Below are positions 28,195 to 38,663 of a stretch of 64,000 nt of DNA, in pieces; within the stretch, counting starts at the first letter, position 1; every line of letters starts with the position of its first letter. Below the pieces are notes generated by a model. It did no database searches. It was not told where the DNA came from and saw only the letters and a program-made list of their open reading frames with translations. The DNA is from UBA8337 sp038143435 (lineage in GTDB: Bacteria; Pseudomonadota; Alphaproteobacteria; RS24), in assembly GCA_038143435.1 (NCBI GenBank), contig JAYQLX010000004.1:310001-374000 (forward strand), in the 5' to 3' direction. A program made the position numbers and the translations under genes.

Positions 28195-30314
28195 GCTTGC
28201 GCCAGCTCGACCCACTGGTCTTCGGTCAGAACTTCAACCCCAAGCTCTGTCGCTTTCGTCAGTTTTGAGCCCGCGCCGGGACCGGCCACCAAAATATCGG
28301 TCTTGGCCGATACTGAGCCGACCACTTTCGCGCCCAATGCTTCGGCGCGCGCCTTCGCTTCGGCGCGGGTCATTTTTTCCAATGTGCCGGTGAATACAAT
28401 CGTCTTTCCCGCCACCGGCGTATCCGTGGCAATTTCCTCGGGCGCTGTCGGGCTGACACCTGCTTCAACCAATGCCGAGACAGCCGCGCAATTATCTTGC
28501 GAGGCAAAAAAGCCGATAAGCGCATCGACCAGCGCCTTGCCGACCCCGTCCAATGTTTCAATCTCATTGCGCGCCGCCTCATCGCCAGCCGCCATAGCCT
28601 GCGCGGCCTGCATCATGGCCGGAAGCGACATATAGTGACGGGCCAAAAGCCGCGCCGATGTCTCGCCAATATGGCGAATACCGAGCGCAAATATAAAGCG
28701 GTCAAGGTCAGCCGTTTTACGACTTTCAATAGCAACGAAAAGCTTGCGCGCACTGTCTTTTAGCGTGCCGATTTTATCTTTGCTGCCGGATGTATATTGC
28801 CAGATTCCAGGCGGGTCATTTTCAAACCGCGCTTGCAAGGTAAAAATATCCTGCGGTGTGCGAATGAGATTGAGCGTCCAATAATCGTCAATTTGCTTTT
28901 GCCCAAGCCCTTCAATATCCAGCGCGGCCCGCGACACAAAATGCTTCAGCCGCTCGCGCGCTTGCGCCGGACAGCTAAACCCGGCTGAGCAGCGCGTGAC
29001 CACATCGGCCTCGCCATCATCACGAATTTCGCGCGTCGCTTCGGCCCCGCAAGCCGGACAAATGGCCGGAAATTCAAATGGCTTGCTGTCGGGCTTGCGT
29101 TCCTCTTCCAGCACGCGCACCACTTGCGGAATAACATCACCGGCGCGCTGAATAATCACGCGGTCACCAATGCGAATATCTTTGCGTGTTATCTCATCGG
29201 CATTGTGCAATGTGGCGTTAGAAACCACCACGCCACCGACGGTAATCGGCTCCAGTTTGGCAACCGGCGTTAGAGCACCGGTGCGCCCGACCTGAATATC
29301 AATATCGTTCAGCGTCGTGGTCGCTTGCTCGGCAGGGAATTTATGGGCTGTGGCCCAACGCGGTGCACGCGAGACAAAGCCCAGACGGTTTTGATAATCG
29401 AGGCGGTCGACCTTATAGACCATGCCGTCAATATCATAATCGAGGGCCGCGCGTTGGCCCTCAATCTCGGCCCAATGCGCCAGCAGACCTGCCGTATCCG
29501 CCGCCGTCACAAAAGCCGGATTGACGCTAAACCCCCATTCGCTAAAGCGCGCCATCATACCGCTCTGCGTATTGGCGGGCATGGCACTCATATCACCCCA
29601 TGCATAGGCAAAAAATTTGAGCGGCCGCTGTTTGGTAATTTCAGGGTCCAGTTGGCGCAAGCTGCCCGCCGCCGCATTGCGCGGATTGGCAAATATTTTA
29701 CCACCGGCAGCTTCTTGGCGCGCATTCAGGGCAGCGAAATCGGCATGGCTCATATAAACCTCGCCGCGCACTTCAACAATGTCGGGCACACCAGTCGGTA
29801 ATTGATGGGGAATATCGGGCAGGGTTTTGAGATTGGCGGTTATATCCTCACCAACACGGCCATCGCCGCGCGTCGCACCCTGCACCAATACGCCTTTTTC
29901 ATAACGCAGACTGGCCGACAGGCCGTCAATTTTCGGCTCTGAGGTGAACACCAATTCGGCATCAGCTTCCAAATTGAGAAAGCGCCTTATGCGCGCATCG
30001 AAATCGGTCACATCGGCATCATCAAATGCATTGCCCAAAGACAACATGGGTACAACATGTTCCACTTTGCCGAACGCGCTTGTCGGCGCGGCGCCAACGC
30101 GCTCGCTAGGACTATCGCTGCGTTTCAATTCGGGAAAACGCGCCTCAATCTCTTCATTGCGGCGGCGCAGTGCGTCATATTCGCCGTCAGATACAAGCGG
30201 CGCATCTTGTTGGTAATAGGCCGCATCATGGGCGGCTATTTCTTCGGCCAACCGCGCCAATTCCGCTCCGGCCTCCACCTTGCTGAGTGCGTCAACGGGC
30301 GTGTCTGCCGCCAT
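28191..30314 (-). CDS. ligA: NAD-dependent DNA ligase
   Basis: Essential replicative ligase joining Okazaki fragments. Intact at 707 residues. Ia and adenylation domains carry DGEYDALRRRNEEIEARFPE and the nucleophile motif SEPKIDGLSASLRYEKG. The OB fold follows (VGRTGALTPVAKLEPITVGG). A four-Cys zinc finger is visible in CPACGAEATREI and CSAGFSCPAQA, then helix-hairpin-helix repeats (IEGLGQKQIDDYW and others) and a C-terminal BRCT domain (KTIVFTGTLEKMTRAEAKAR). Its ATG overlaps the recN stop by one base (TAATG). Confidence 0.97.
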   Translation of the reverse strand: MAADTPVDALSKVEAGAELARLAEEIAAHDAAYYQQDAPLVSDGEYDALRRRNEEIEARFPELKRSDSPSERVGAAPTSAFGKVEHVVPMLSLGNAFDDADVTDFDARIRRFLNLEADAELVFTSEPKIDGLSASLRYEKGVLVQGATRGDGRVGEDITANLKTLPDIPHQLPTGVPDIVEVRGEVYMSHADFAALNARQEAAGGKIFANPRNAAAGSLRQLDPEITKQRPLKFFAYAWGDMSAMPANTQSGMMARFSEWGFSVNPAFVTAADTAGLLAHWAEIEGQRAALDYDIDGMVYKVDRLDYQNRLGFVSRAPRWATAHKFPAEQATTTLNDIDIQVGRTGALTPVAKLEPITVGGVVVSNATLHNADEITRKDIRIGDRVIIQRAGDVIPQVVRVLEEERKPDSKPFEFPAICPACGAEATREIRDDGEADVVTRCSAGFSCPAQARERLKHFVSRAALDIEGLGQKQIDDYWTLNLIRTPQDIFTLQARFENDPPGIWQYTSGSKDKIGTLKDSARKLFVAIESRKTADLDRFIFALGIRHIGETSARLLARHYMSLPAMMQAAQAMAAGDEAARNEIETLDGVGKALVDALIGFFASQDNCAAVSALVEAGVSPTAPEEIATDTPVAGKTIVFTGTLEKMTRAEAKARAEALGAKVVGSVSAKTDILVAGPGAGSKLTKATELGVEVLTEDQWVELAQA

Positions 30315-31989
30315 TAGCCGACCTCCAAAAGACGCTGCGCAGCGGCGCGTGCCTCATCGGTTATATCTGCACCCGACAGCATGCGCGCTACTTCTTCCAA
30401 CCGCGCATTATCAAGCAATGGCAAGACATTGGTGCTGACCGAGCCGTTCTCGCCGCTTTTGCTGACCTGCCAATGATGGTCACCGCGCGCCGCCACTTGT
30501 GGGCTGTGCGTGACCACCAAAACCTGCCCGTTTTGCGCCAGCCGATGCAGTCTTGTACCGACCGCCTCGGCTACCGCGCCACCGACACCGGCATCAACTT
30601 CGTCAAATATCAGCGTACCGCCATGCCCTTCTGCCGCCAGCGACACTTTCAAGGCCAGCATGAAGCGCGCCAATTCACCGCCCGAAGCGATTTTGGCAAT
30701 CGGCCCGGGCGCCATGCCGGGATTGGTCGAGGCGACGAAACTTATTTTATCAATGCCGTGCGCCGCCCCGTCTTCCAAAGCGACGCGCTCAATCAGGGTA
30801 GAAAATTCGCCGCCATCAAGTTTGAGCGGCGGCAATTCCTGATTGACCATTTCATCAAGGCGACCGGCGGCTGCTTGACGGGCCTCGGAAACCGCCATGC
30901 GCCGCTTGCTTCATAGGCCGTGTCGCTTTCTTTCACCGCCGCTTCCAATTCCGCCATACGGTCATTGCCGCCATGAATGGCGCTCAATTTTTCATCCATA
31001 TCGAGCAGTAAATTGGGCAAGCCATCGCATGTCGTATCATGCTTGCGCGCCAAACCGCGCAGCGCGAATAAGCGCCCTTCAACTTCCTCAAGGCGCGCCG
31101 GATTATTGGTGATGCGCGCCGATGCATCAGAAACCGCAATGCGCGCCTCCCCCGCTTCGATCAGGGCGCGATCAATCGCTGAAATGGCGTCGTCAAGCTG
31201 CCCTGCCGCTTCAGGCGCAGCTTTTTCGAGGCGGCGCAAAGCACCATTAAGTGCATTTTCGACACTGCCTTCACCCTGCAAAAAGCCTTCAGCCTCGCGC
31301 AAATCGCCGATTATTTTTTCGGCATTCATCAGCAATAGCCGTTCATCCGCCAGCGCCACTTCTTCGCCGACTTTCGGGTTCAATTCCTGCAATTCGGCAA
31401 TGGCGTGGGTCAAAAATTCTGTGTCGGCACTGGCTTTGGCCAATTCGGCACGATAGGCGACCAAATCATTGCGGGCTTGTTGGCGCGCCGCAAAAAGCTT
31501 ACCCAGCGCCACCACATCACCGCTTAGATTGGCAAAACCGTCGAGCAAATCGCGTTGTGTCGCCGCATCCGTGAGTGCTTGGCTCTCGTTTTGTCCGTGT
31601 ATCTCAACCAATGCGCTGCCGATTTGCTTCAGCAAATTAACGCCAATCGGCTGGTCATTGCAAAAAGCGCGGCTGCGCCCGTCAGCCGATTGCTGGCGAC
31701 GCAAAATCAGTTCCGCCACAGGCGCACCGCCATCGAGGCCGTTTTCGTTCAACAAATTTTGCACCGGATGCGTCTCGCTTAATTGAAATATGGCAGTGAC
31801 GCTGCCTTTTGCACAATCTTGGCGTACCAGTCCGGCATCACCGCGCGCACCGGTGGCCAATCCCAAAGCGTCGAGCAAAATCGATTTACCGGCGCCGGTT
31901 TCGCCGGTCAGCGTGCAGAGATTGGGATGCCACTCAAGCTCAAGGCGGTCAATCAGAACAATGTCGCTGATGGAGAGCGATACCAGCAT
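30314..31989 (-). CDS. recN: DNA repair ATPase RecN (one frameshift)
   Basis: SMC-like ATPase that acts at double-strand breaks. The N-terminal frame (30793-31989) has Walker A TLTGETGAGKSILLDALGLA, a Q-loop region with ALVEIHGQNESQAL, and a coiled-coil middle. The C-terminal frame (30314-30898) has the ABC signature KIASGGELARFMLALKVSLA, Walker B TLIFDEVDAGVGGAVAEAVG and the H-loop VVTHSPQVAA. The join is near 30897 at GAMAVSEARQAAAGRL. The corrected length is about 558 residues, as expected. It lies between bamD and ligA on one transcript. Confidence 0.94.
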
Positions 31990-31998
31990 GGTCGCGCC

Positions 31999-32821
31999 CT
32001 ATAAAATCCGATCTAATGGCGCGGCTTATCCATGATTTTTCATCTTTTACCGGCTTGAGATTGCGCTCTACCAGAATTGAATAGCTGTCGCGATACCACT
32101 GGCTGTCAGGATAATTATAGCCCAACACGGCAGCCGAATTTTGCGCCTCTGCGGTAATACCGAGCGACATATACACTTCGGTCAGACGATGCAGAGCCTC
32201 GGGCACATGGCTGGTGCGCCCATAATTCCCAATAACGTTCCGAAAGCGTCCGGCAGCTGCCGCATATTCGCGGCGATTGAGATAAAAGCGCCCGACATTC
32301 ATTTCCTTGCCGGCAAGATTGTCTTTGGTCAAATCTATCTTCAGCAATGCGTCTCGAGCATAATCCGTATCCGGATAACGACGCACCACTTCCTGCAGGG
32401 CGAACATTGCCAATTCGGTGATGCGCTGGTCGCGGCTGACATCGGAAATCCGTTCATATTGCGACATGGCAATCAAATAATAAGCATAAGGGGCTTGGAC
32501 ATTGCCGGGATATAGCGCCAGAAAACGCCGCGCCGTTGCCGTCGCCTCATCATATTTATTTTGCAGATAATAAGTGTAAGCCGACATCACCATTGCGCGG
32601 CGCGCCCATAAGGAATAGGGATGCTGGCGTTCAACCTCGTCAAATTCCTGCGTTGCCAGAATATAATTGCCGAGCGCCAATTCTTCATGCGCACTATTGT
32701 AAATCTGCTCGACCGGGCGTTCGATATATTGCCCTTCAATACTGACACCGCCGCACGCCGCCACGCTCAACGCCGCCAGCATGCTGAATGAAAATCGAAT
32801 TTTCGCCGTGCTTTTTGTCAT
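31999..32821 (-). CDS. bamD: Outer-membrane assembly lipoprotein BamD
   Basis: Essential BAM-complex lipoprotein that works with BamA in inserting beta-barrel proteins. From the ATG at 32819-32821 a signal peptide leads to the lipobox LSVAAC, with Cys lipidation at about residue 23. Tetratricopeptide-like repeats follow (EQIYNSAHEELALGNYILAT, QEFDEVERQHPYSLWARRAM). The open frame runs on to 31949 into recN with an odd tail. A shift after SWISRA would give PLDRIL and TAG at 31999-32001, close to the usual family ending, so 31999 is the preferred end. About 274 residues. Confidence 0.88.
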
Positions 32822-32914
32822 GTGATTCCGCAATTCCCAGATGGCTTGTTTTACTGCATCACAGGGCACGATGCCAGCCTGATTGGCATCTCAAAGCAAA
32901 GAAATAAGAGGAAT

Positions 32915-33895
32915 TTATTCGGCTGCCAGAACCGCGTCGTCTGATGCCAAATCGACAAGCTCAAAGCAATTCTCATCGGCAAACAAAGCGTTGAGCAATT
33001 GATTGTGCAGGGCATGGCCTGATTTATAGCCGCGATAACGACCGATAAGCGGCATGCCCATCAAATATAAATCACCGATTGCATCGAGCAATTTGTGCTG
33101 CACAAACTCATCTGCCGAACGCAGACCTTCTTCGTTGAGAACCTCATCACCGTCGACAACAATGGCATTGTCCATAGAACCGCCAAGCGCCAAACCGGCC
33201 TTGTGCATGGCCTCAACTTGCTGCGCCATGCAGAAAGTGCGGGCATTGACCACATCCGTGTCAAAATCACCCTTATCGAGGGTCAGTGCGTAAGACTGGC
33301 GGCCGATAGCGCCGCAATCGAAATCAATCTCGGCTTCGAAGACACGCTCATTATCAGGCAGCAACTCGCAATAAGCATCGCCATTTTCAACCCGCACCGG
33401 CTTGGTGACCCGCACAACGCGGCGCGACACGCCCAGTTCTCGGATTTCAGCACGCTTAATCAATTCAACAAACGGCTTGGCGCTGCCATCCATAATCGGC
33501 ACTTCCGCAGCATCTATTTCCACAATCGCATTATCAATGCGCAAGCCTGCAAAAGCGGCCATTAAATGTTCAACCGTGCCGACCACATGGCCGAAGCGAT
33601 TGCCGATTTTGGATGACAATGTCACCTCGCAAACGCTGGCGCACAGCGCCGGAATAACGGCTTCGCTTTGGTTTTCAATATCCGTACGGAGGAAAACAAT
33701 ACCGGTATTGGCGGCCGCGGGCAGAACCCGAATATTGACTTGTCGGCCCGAATGAAGGCCGATGCCGCTCAATGCTACCTCATTGGCAACCGTTGTTTGC
33801 CAAACACCCAAACGCGCGGCCTGCGGCAAAGCAGAAAGCGGCGCAGCGGTAAACTGTTCCGTCATTTGGGCAATACTGGCGGGCGGTGGTGCCAT
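32915..33895 (-). CDS. lpxC: UDP-3-O-acyl-N-acetylglucosamine deacetylase
   Basis: Zn-dependent enzyme of the committed step of lipid A synthesis; the cell therefore makes lipopolysaccharide. 326 residues, intact. Zinc ligands and catalytic residues: HVVGTVEHLMAAFAGLRIDN (His), DEFVQHKLLDAIGDLYLMG (His and Asp) and KSGHALHNQLLNAL (His). Start at 33895 follows GAGGAAACC. The N-terminal 25 residues before the first LpxC strand (VALSGIGLHSGRQVNIRVL) are longer than usual, so an ATG 10 codons in is possible. Confidence 0.97.
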   Translation of the reverse strand: MAPPPASIAQMTEQFTAAPLSALPQAARLGVWQTTVANEVALSGIGLHSGRQVNIRVLPAAANTGIVFLRTDIENQSEAVIPALCASVCEVTLSSKIGNRFGHVVGTVEHLMAAFAGLRIDNAIVEIDAAEVPIMDGSAKPFVELIKRAEIRELGVSRRVVRVTKPVRVENGDAYCELLPDNERVFEAEIDFDCGAIGRQSYALTLDKGDFDTDVVNARTFCMAQQVEAMHKAGLALGGSMDNAIVVDGDEVLNEEGLRSADEFVQHKLLDAIGDLYLMGMPLIGRYRGYKSGHALHNQLLNALFADENCFELVDLASDDAVLAAE

Positions 33896-33989
33896 TTGGT
33901 TTCCTCATCAATGCCCCACTTGGGGACTTTCATGAGTTTGTTCTACAAAAGCGGTTCGGGCACCTCAAATAACAGTTTATTGCTTTTTG

Positions 33990-34480
33990 TTACGTTTTCT
34001 GCGCGTTTTGGAACTTTTTAGGAACATTTTGTAGCGTCGGGAGGCCGCGCACATAGCCGTTTTGGTGCCGAGTCAAATATTGGCCGCGATTTTCGCGGCC
34101 CCTATAAGACACATGCAGCCAACCGGCGCGCCCATTATCAAGCTGTAGATATTCGAGAATTAATTGGTCGAACGCGAGGTTTTCCGCCATCCAAAGCCAA
34201 ATTGAGATTCGGCACCGATGATTTCAAAATCCACCGCCTCACCAGCGCAGTGTTTGCTGGTGTCTCGACTGCCCAAAAGGCGATTGAGCCGACGACATCG
34301 AAAACCGCTGCTCGGCAAAATCGGCATACCGAAATGTCGGCGCGTGGGCTCCAGAACAAAACGGCATAAGCGCCGCAATGCGTCAATTTGACCGGCATTT
34401 GGTTGATTGTCGATGGCATGGCGCGTCGCAAGTTGCGAGCGAATCATCTCGTGAAGATAGAAATGGTCGGACAGGCGCAT
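33990..34480 (-). CDS. M15-family peptidoglycan peptidase (one frameshift)
   Basis: Small Peptidase_M15A-type D,D-carboxypeptidase/endopeptidase, like domains of phage endolysins and cell-wall hydrolases. The first frame (34160-34480) begins MRLSDHFYLHEMIRSQLATR and carries the zinc motif TSKHCAGEAVDFE (SxHxxGxAxD). The second frame (33990-34190) holds MAENLAFDQLILEYLQLDNG and the second zinc His in GWLHVSY. The join is near 34190. Joined length is about 163 residues; no signal peptide is visible. It sits between ftsZ and lpxC, an unusual but functionally fitting place. No other phage genes are nearby. Confidence 0.8.
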
Positions 34481-34568
34481 GGAGAAAGCATAAGGCGCGC
34501 CTGCCCGACGTGTATGAATGGCAAGAAGCCAAACTGTGCGGCGCAGTTAGCCCGCGCCGTTTATCGTT

Positions 34569-36331
34569 TTACCGACGCAAAAAGGCCGGAATATCAAGCT
34601 GGTCGCCTTCAAACGATCCGCTCGACATGGTCGGGCCGGTATCCATCGTGGTCTGCACCACCGGTTGCACGCTCACCGCATCAACGCTGGGCGCTGACAC
34701 TTCAGGGGCATTCGGCGTTGCAACAGCTTCTGGCGCTTCGGTCGCTTCAGCAGTCTCGGCGGCTTTGGGGGCTTCCGCGACTTCTTCGACAACTTCCGGA
34801 GTTTCAGCCTCGGGTGCCGAAATCTCCAGCGACGGGGCGGCTTCTGCTTCTGCCGTTATGGCAGGTGCTTCGGCTTGCGCCACGATTTGCGTCGGCTCAT
34901 CTTGTGGGCCGTCCAACTCGTCAATGGATGCCGCAGGTTGTTCCGGCATTGGCGGTTGCGCTGTCGGAATTTCAGCCACTTCCAGTGGTGCGGCCGGAGC
35001 AACCGGCTCTTCAATCGACGCTTCCGCCATGTCGATTTTCGGCATGGCTTTGCTCTGCTCGGGCGGCGGGGCCTTTTTATTGCCGAAGACACGGTCAATA
35101 AATGAGCGTTTGCGCTTGGAAATCGCCGGACGGGCTGGTTTTTCTGCTTGCTGACCGGTCAAGAAGCCGGGCAATTCGCCCGCATCACCGGTAGCCGCCG
35201 GAGCCACTTCAGGAGCCGGAACAATCGACACTTCTTCCGTCATTGCAGGCATTGGTGCTTCTCTGTCAGCCGGTGCCTCTTCAGGCAATTCGGCCTCGGG
35301 CATGCTGGGCGTCATCGCAATCACTTGCGGGTCAGCCTGACCACCATCCAAGCTTTCAATTGCGCTCCGGCTTCAATGCCGGTGGCGACAACCGATACGC
35401 GCATCGTGCCGCTTAACGCATCGTCAAAAGTTGAGCCGATAATGATATTGCATTCAGGGTCGACTTCTTCGCGAATGCGGTTAGCCGCTTCATCAACCTC
35501 ATACAGCGTCATGTCATCGCCGCCGGTGATGTTGATAAGCACGCCGCGCGCGCCTTGCATGGAGACATCTTCGAGAAGCGGGTTGGCAATGGCGGCTTCG
35601 GCAGCTTCAGTGGCGCGCTTGTCGCCCTCGGCTTCACCTGTGCCCATCATGGCTTTACCCATTTCATTCATCACCGTTTTGACATCGGCAAAGTCGAGAT
35701 TGATAAGACCCGGCTTGACCATCAAATCGGTTATGCCCGCGACACCTGAATGCAACACCTCATCGGCCATGGCAAAAGCTTCGGCAAATGTTGTCTGGGC
35801 ATTGGCAATGCGGAACAGATTTTGGTTCGGAATGATAATCAGCGTATCGACTTCTTTGGCCAGTTCTTCAATGCCGGCAATGGCAGCGCGCATGCGGCGA
35901 CCGCCTTCAAAGTCAAACGGCTTGGTAATCACACCGACCGTCAAAATGCCTTGCTCGCGCGCCGCGCGGGCTATCACCGGCGCTGCACCGGTGCCTGTGC
36001 CACCGCCCATACCGGCTGTGACAAAGGCCATATGCGAGCCTTGCAGCATATCGACAATCTCTGCCATTGTTTCTTCGGCAGCGGCTTTGCCGATTTCAGG
36101 GTCGGCACCTGCGCCGAGACCTTCGGTCAGTTTTGAGCCGATTTGAATGCGCCTGTCGGCTGCATTATTGCTCAGCGATTGCGCGTCGGTATTGGCGACG
36201 ACAAAATCGACACCTTCCAGACCGGCGGCAATCATATTATTCACCGCATTGCAGCCGGCACCGCCGACTCCAAATACGACAATTCTAGGTTTGAGTTCCC
36301 TTTTCGGGGGAACAGTGAGTTGAATACTCAT
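34569..36331 (-). CDS. ftsZ: Cell division GTPase FtsZ with long acidic linker (one frameshift)
   Basis: Tubulin homologue that forms the division ring. Core frame 35321-36331: GVGGAGCNAVNNMIAAGLEG, tubulin signature GMGGGTGTGAAPVIARAARE, T7 loop GLINLDFADVKTVMNEMGKA. The frame breaks near 35355 where CAATTGAA probably should read CAAATTGAA. The second frame (34569-35351) starts ESLDGGQADP and encodes about 240 residues rich in Ala, Glu and Pro, with a small basic island (KRKRSFIDRVFGNKK). It ends QLDIPAFLRR, the peptide bound by FtsA and other partners. Total about 586 residues. The 163-base space before it has AAGGAG seven bases from the ATG but no clear gene. Confidence 0.95.
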
Positions 36332-36494
36332 GGCTTTCTCCTTTTTGACTCGCCATTTTCGGGCGGGTTTTGAGTTGGTTTGAAAACATTGCAGCCATCG
36401 CCCAAATCAAAGGCTGCTCGTTTCCAAGACGACACCAGCGTCATCTCTATGCACTTCATCTCCCACGGACCTACATTTCTTATCTCTGCTTGCA

Positions 36495-37766
36495 TTAAAA
36501 ATTCCTCCGCAACCACTTGCCGAGCCATGTCAGCGGCCCTGTGGTAGCTTCTCGTAAAACGGCATCGGCATGATTGCGCCCGGCATAGGTCAACAGACCG
36601 GCACAGGCGGCAAATGACGAATTGGCAGCGGCTTCGGGCAAGCCGGTCAGGCGCATCGGCGCTGCCACGCGTGTTTGTTTTTCCATTATGGTCTGCGCCA
36701 ATTCGGGCGCGCCGTTTAATTGCGCTGCGCCGCCGGTCAAAACCGCGCGCCGACCGGCCAAATGGCCGAGCCCCGAGCGATTGATTTTCTCCAGCACCAT
36801 TTCAAAAGTTTCTTCAAGGCGCGGGCGAATGATTTTGGTCAATTCGCTACGCGGCAAGGTTTGGTGGTCACCACCGATTACCGGCACTTCAAATTGTTCG
36901 CGCTCACCGACCGGCGTGGCCAGCGCGCTGCCGTAAAGCGTCTTGATGCGTTCCGCCGTGACCAGCGACACATTCAAGCCATGTGCAATATCGGCGGTAA
37001 TATGTTTGCCACCCACCGGCACAACGGCGGTGAAAAGCGGTTCGCCTTCATAGAAAATGCTGACACTGGTTGTGCCACCGCCCATATCCATATGCAGCAC
37101 ACCCAAATCCAACTCATCCTGCATGAGCGTCGACAAGGCGCTGGCATAGGGCGTGACGACCAGTTTTTCGCACTGCAAATGGCATTGTTCAATGCAGCCG
37201 AGTAAATTGCGCACCGGGCCTGACGGCGCTGACATCATATGCATGGAAACGCGCAAGCGATCGCCAAACATACCGCGCGGATCGGCAATACCGGTGCTGG
37301 CGTCAATTTCATAAGCTATTGGAATTGCATGCAAAATCTCATTATCGGCCGTCCAAAATTCTTCATAAGCATAGCGCATGGCGGCGGTCATATGCTCTTC
37401 GGTCACGGCATGGCCGTTAAGCGGCACGTCAGCCTGACATATACGGCTGTCGAGATGCCCAGCCGATAAGCCGATAACCACTTGCCGCACTTCCATATTG
37501 GCCATGCGCTCTGCCGCATCAACGGCGGCGCGAATGCTGTCCTCAGCGGCGCGCATATCTATCACCTGTCCGGCATTCAACCCGTCGGAAAGCTGATGCC
37601 CGAAACCGGAAATGCGCACCATATGGCGCCCCGCACCGTCATCGCTATGTTCGCCTATCAAGCACGCCACTTTCGACGTGCCGACATCAAGCGCGGCAAT
37701 GGTGCCGCGCCGCAAGGGCACGCTGCGCGCTGAGGCAAATCGGCTTTGGTTGAGGGGCAGGTTCAC
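36495..37766 (-). CDS. ftsA: Cell division protein FtsA
   Basis: Actin-like ATPase that tethers FtsZ to the membrane. The start is GTG at 37764-37766, overlapping the ftsQ stop (GTGA) and preceded by AGAGGAGAG; about 423 residues. Motifs: phosphate 1 ALDVGTSKVACLIGE, 1C subdomain about 85-165, phosphate 2 VLHMDMGGGTTSVSIFYEGE, adenosine motif VLTGGAAQLNG. The C-terminal amphipathic helix LTWLGKWLRRNF is the membrane-targeting sequence. Intact. Confidence 0.96.
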   Translation of the reverse strand: MNLPLNQSRFASARSVPLRRGTIAALDVGTSKVACLIGEHSDDGAGRHMVRISGFGHQLSDGLNAGQVIDMRAAEDSIRAAVDAAERMANMEVRQVVIGLSAGHLDSRICQADVPLNGHAVTEEHMTAAMRYAYEEFWTADNEILHAIPIAYEIDASTGIADPRGMFGDRLRVSMHMMSAPSGPVRNLLGCIEQCHLQCEKLVVTPYASALSTLMQDELDLGVLHMDMGGGTTSVSIFYEGEPLFTAVVPVGGKHITADIAHGLNVSLVTAERIKTLYGSALATPVGEREQFEVPVIGGDHQTLPRSELTKIIRPRLEETFEMVLEKINRSGLGHLAGRRAVLTGGAAQLNGAPELAQTIMEKQTRVAAPMRLTGLPEAAANSSFAACAGLLTYAGRNHADAVLREATTGPLTWLGKWLRRNF

Positions 37767-38663
37767 GAAGCGCTCTCCTCTTCCCAATTATCCCAAGAGC
37801 TTGACCGCTCCGTCGCCGGACGCAGCAAGACGCGGTCGGGCAGTCGCAAATCAATGGCTTGGTTTTCAATCGCCAAAACGCGGCGTTCTTTTTCCAGCGT
37901 CATCAAACGGTCCAGTGCATCGGTCACGCCATGCGCCGGCAAATGCACCTGTCCACCATGATCGAGCCGCACCGTCCAGCGGCGGCCGCTATTCCAATGC
38001 GCTGCCACCATGCGGTTTCTCAATACCGGATAGGCTTGCAACATTTCCATGAAATTCGCGGCGCGCAATGCCGCCCCCTTGCCTGAAAAGACCGGCAAGT
38101 GACCGAAAGGTGCCGAGATGGTCGCGGGTAATGGTGACACCCTTATCGTCAATAAGGGCTAGGTTCTTGCCCGATTTGAAAAATCCAAACGGCTCGCGCT
38201 CGTGCAAATCAATATGGATAATATTCGGCAAACGGCGCAGCACGGTGGCGCGCTCAACCCAGGGCAGGGCTTCAATGCGGCTGTGCATTTCAGGTAAATC
38301 AACCGCGAAAATCGGATCATTTTGACGAATATTCACCGCCGCCAGCAAATCGTCGCGCTGTGTGCGCTTGCGTCCCTCAACGGTAATGTCATTGACGCGG
38401 AAACCGGCCGAGGCGGTTGCTTTATAGGTTTCACCGCGCAGCATATCGGCCAATGGGCTGAAACTTTCAACCCGAAACACCGCAGCGGCAACGGCAATCA
38501 TCACCAGTGCAATGGCAGCCAAACGTAATCTGCGTCCCGACCAAATGATTTTCAACCCGATGAAAAGCAGATTGAAAGGGGTTGCGAGCAACGAAATCAG
38601 CATGTCACTGACGCGCGACCGGCTTTTATCATTCAACTTGCCTTTTTGCGTTACCTTCGGCAT
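37763..38663 (-). CDS. ftsQ: Cell division protein FtsQ (one frameshift)
   Basis: Bitopic divisome protein that joins FtsB/FtsL. The start at 38661-38663 (MPKVTQKGKLNDKSRSRVSD) lies 8 bases after GGAGG and overlaps the ddlB end. One membrane helix (about 48-66), then a POTRA domain (FRVNDITVEGRKRTQRDDLL to HIDLHEREPFGFF). Near 38107 the frame shifts. The continuation GHLPVFSGKGAALRAANFME begins the beta domain and runs to 37763. Corrected length about 300 residues. Confidence 0.9.

Noticed and set aside
33990..34480. Prophage remnant indicated by the M15 endolysin-like peptidase
   Set aside because: No integrase, structural or regulatory phage gene lies on either side; both flanks are core genes in normal order.
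36328..36528. Short - strand frame in the ftsA-ftsZ gap
   Set aside because: It runs from the ftsA end into the ftsZ start, has no similarity I recognise, and the gap more likely holds ftsZ control signals.
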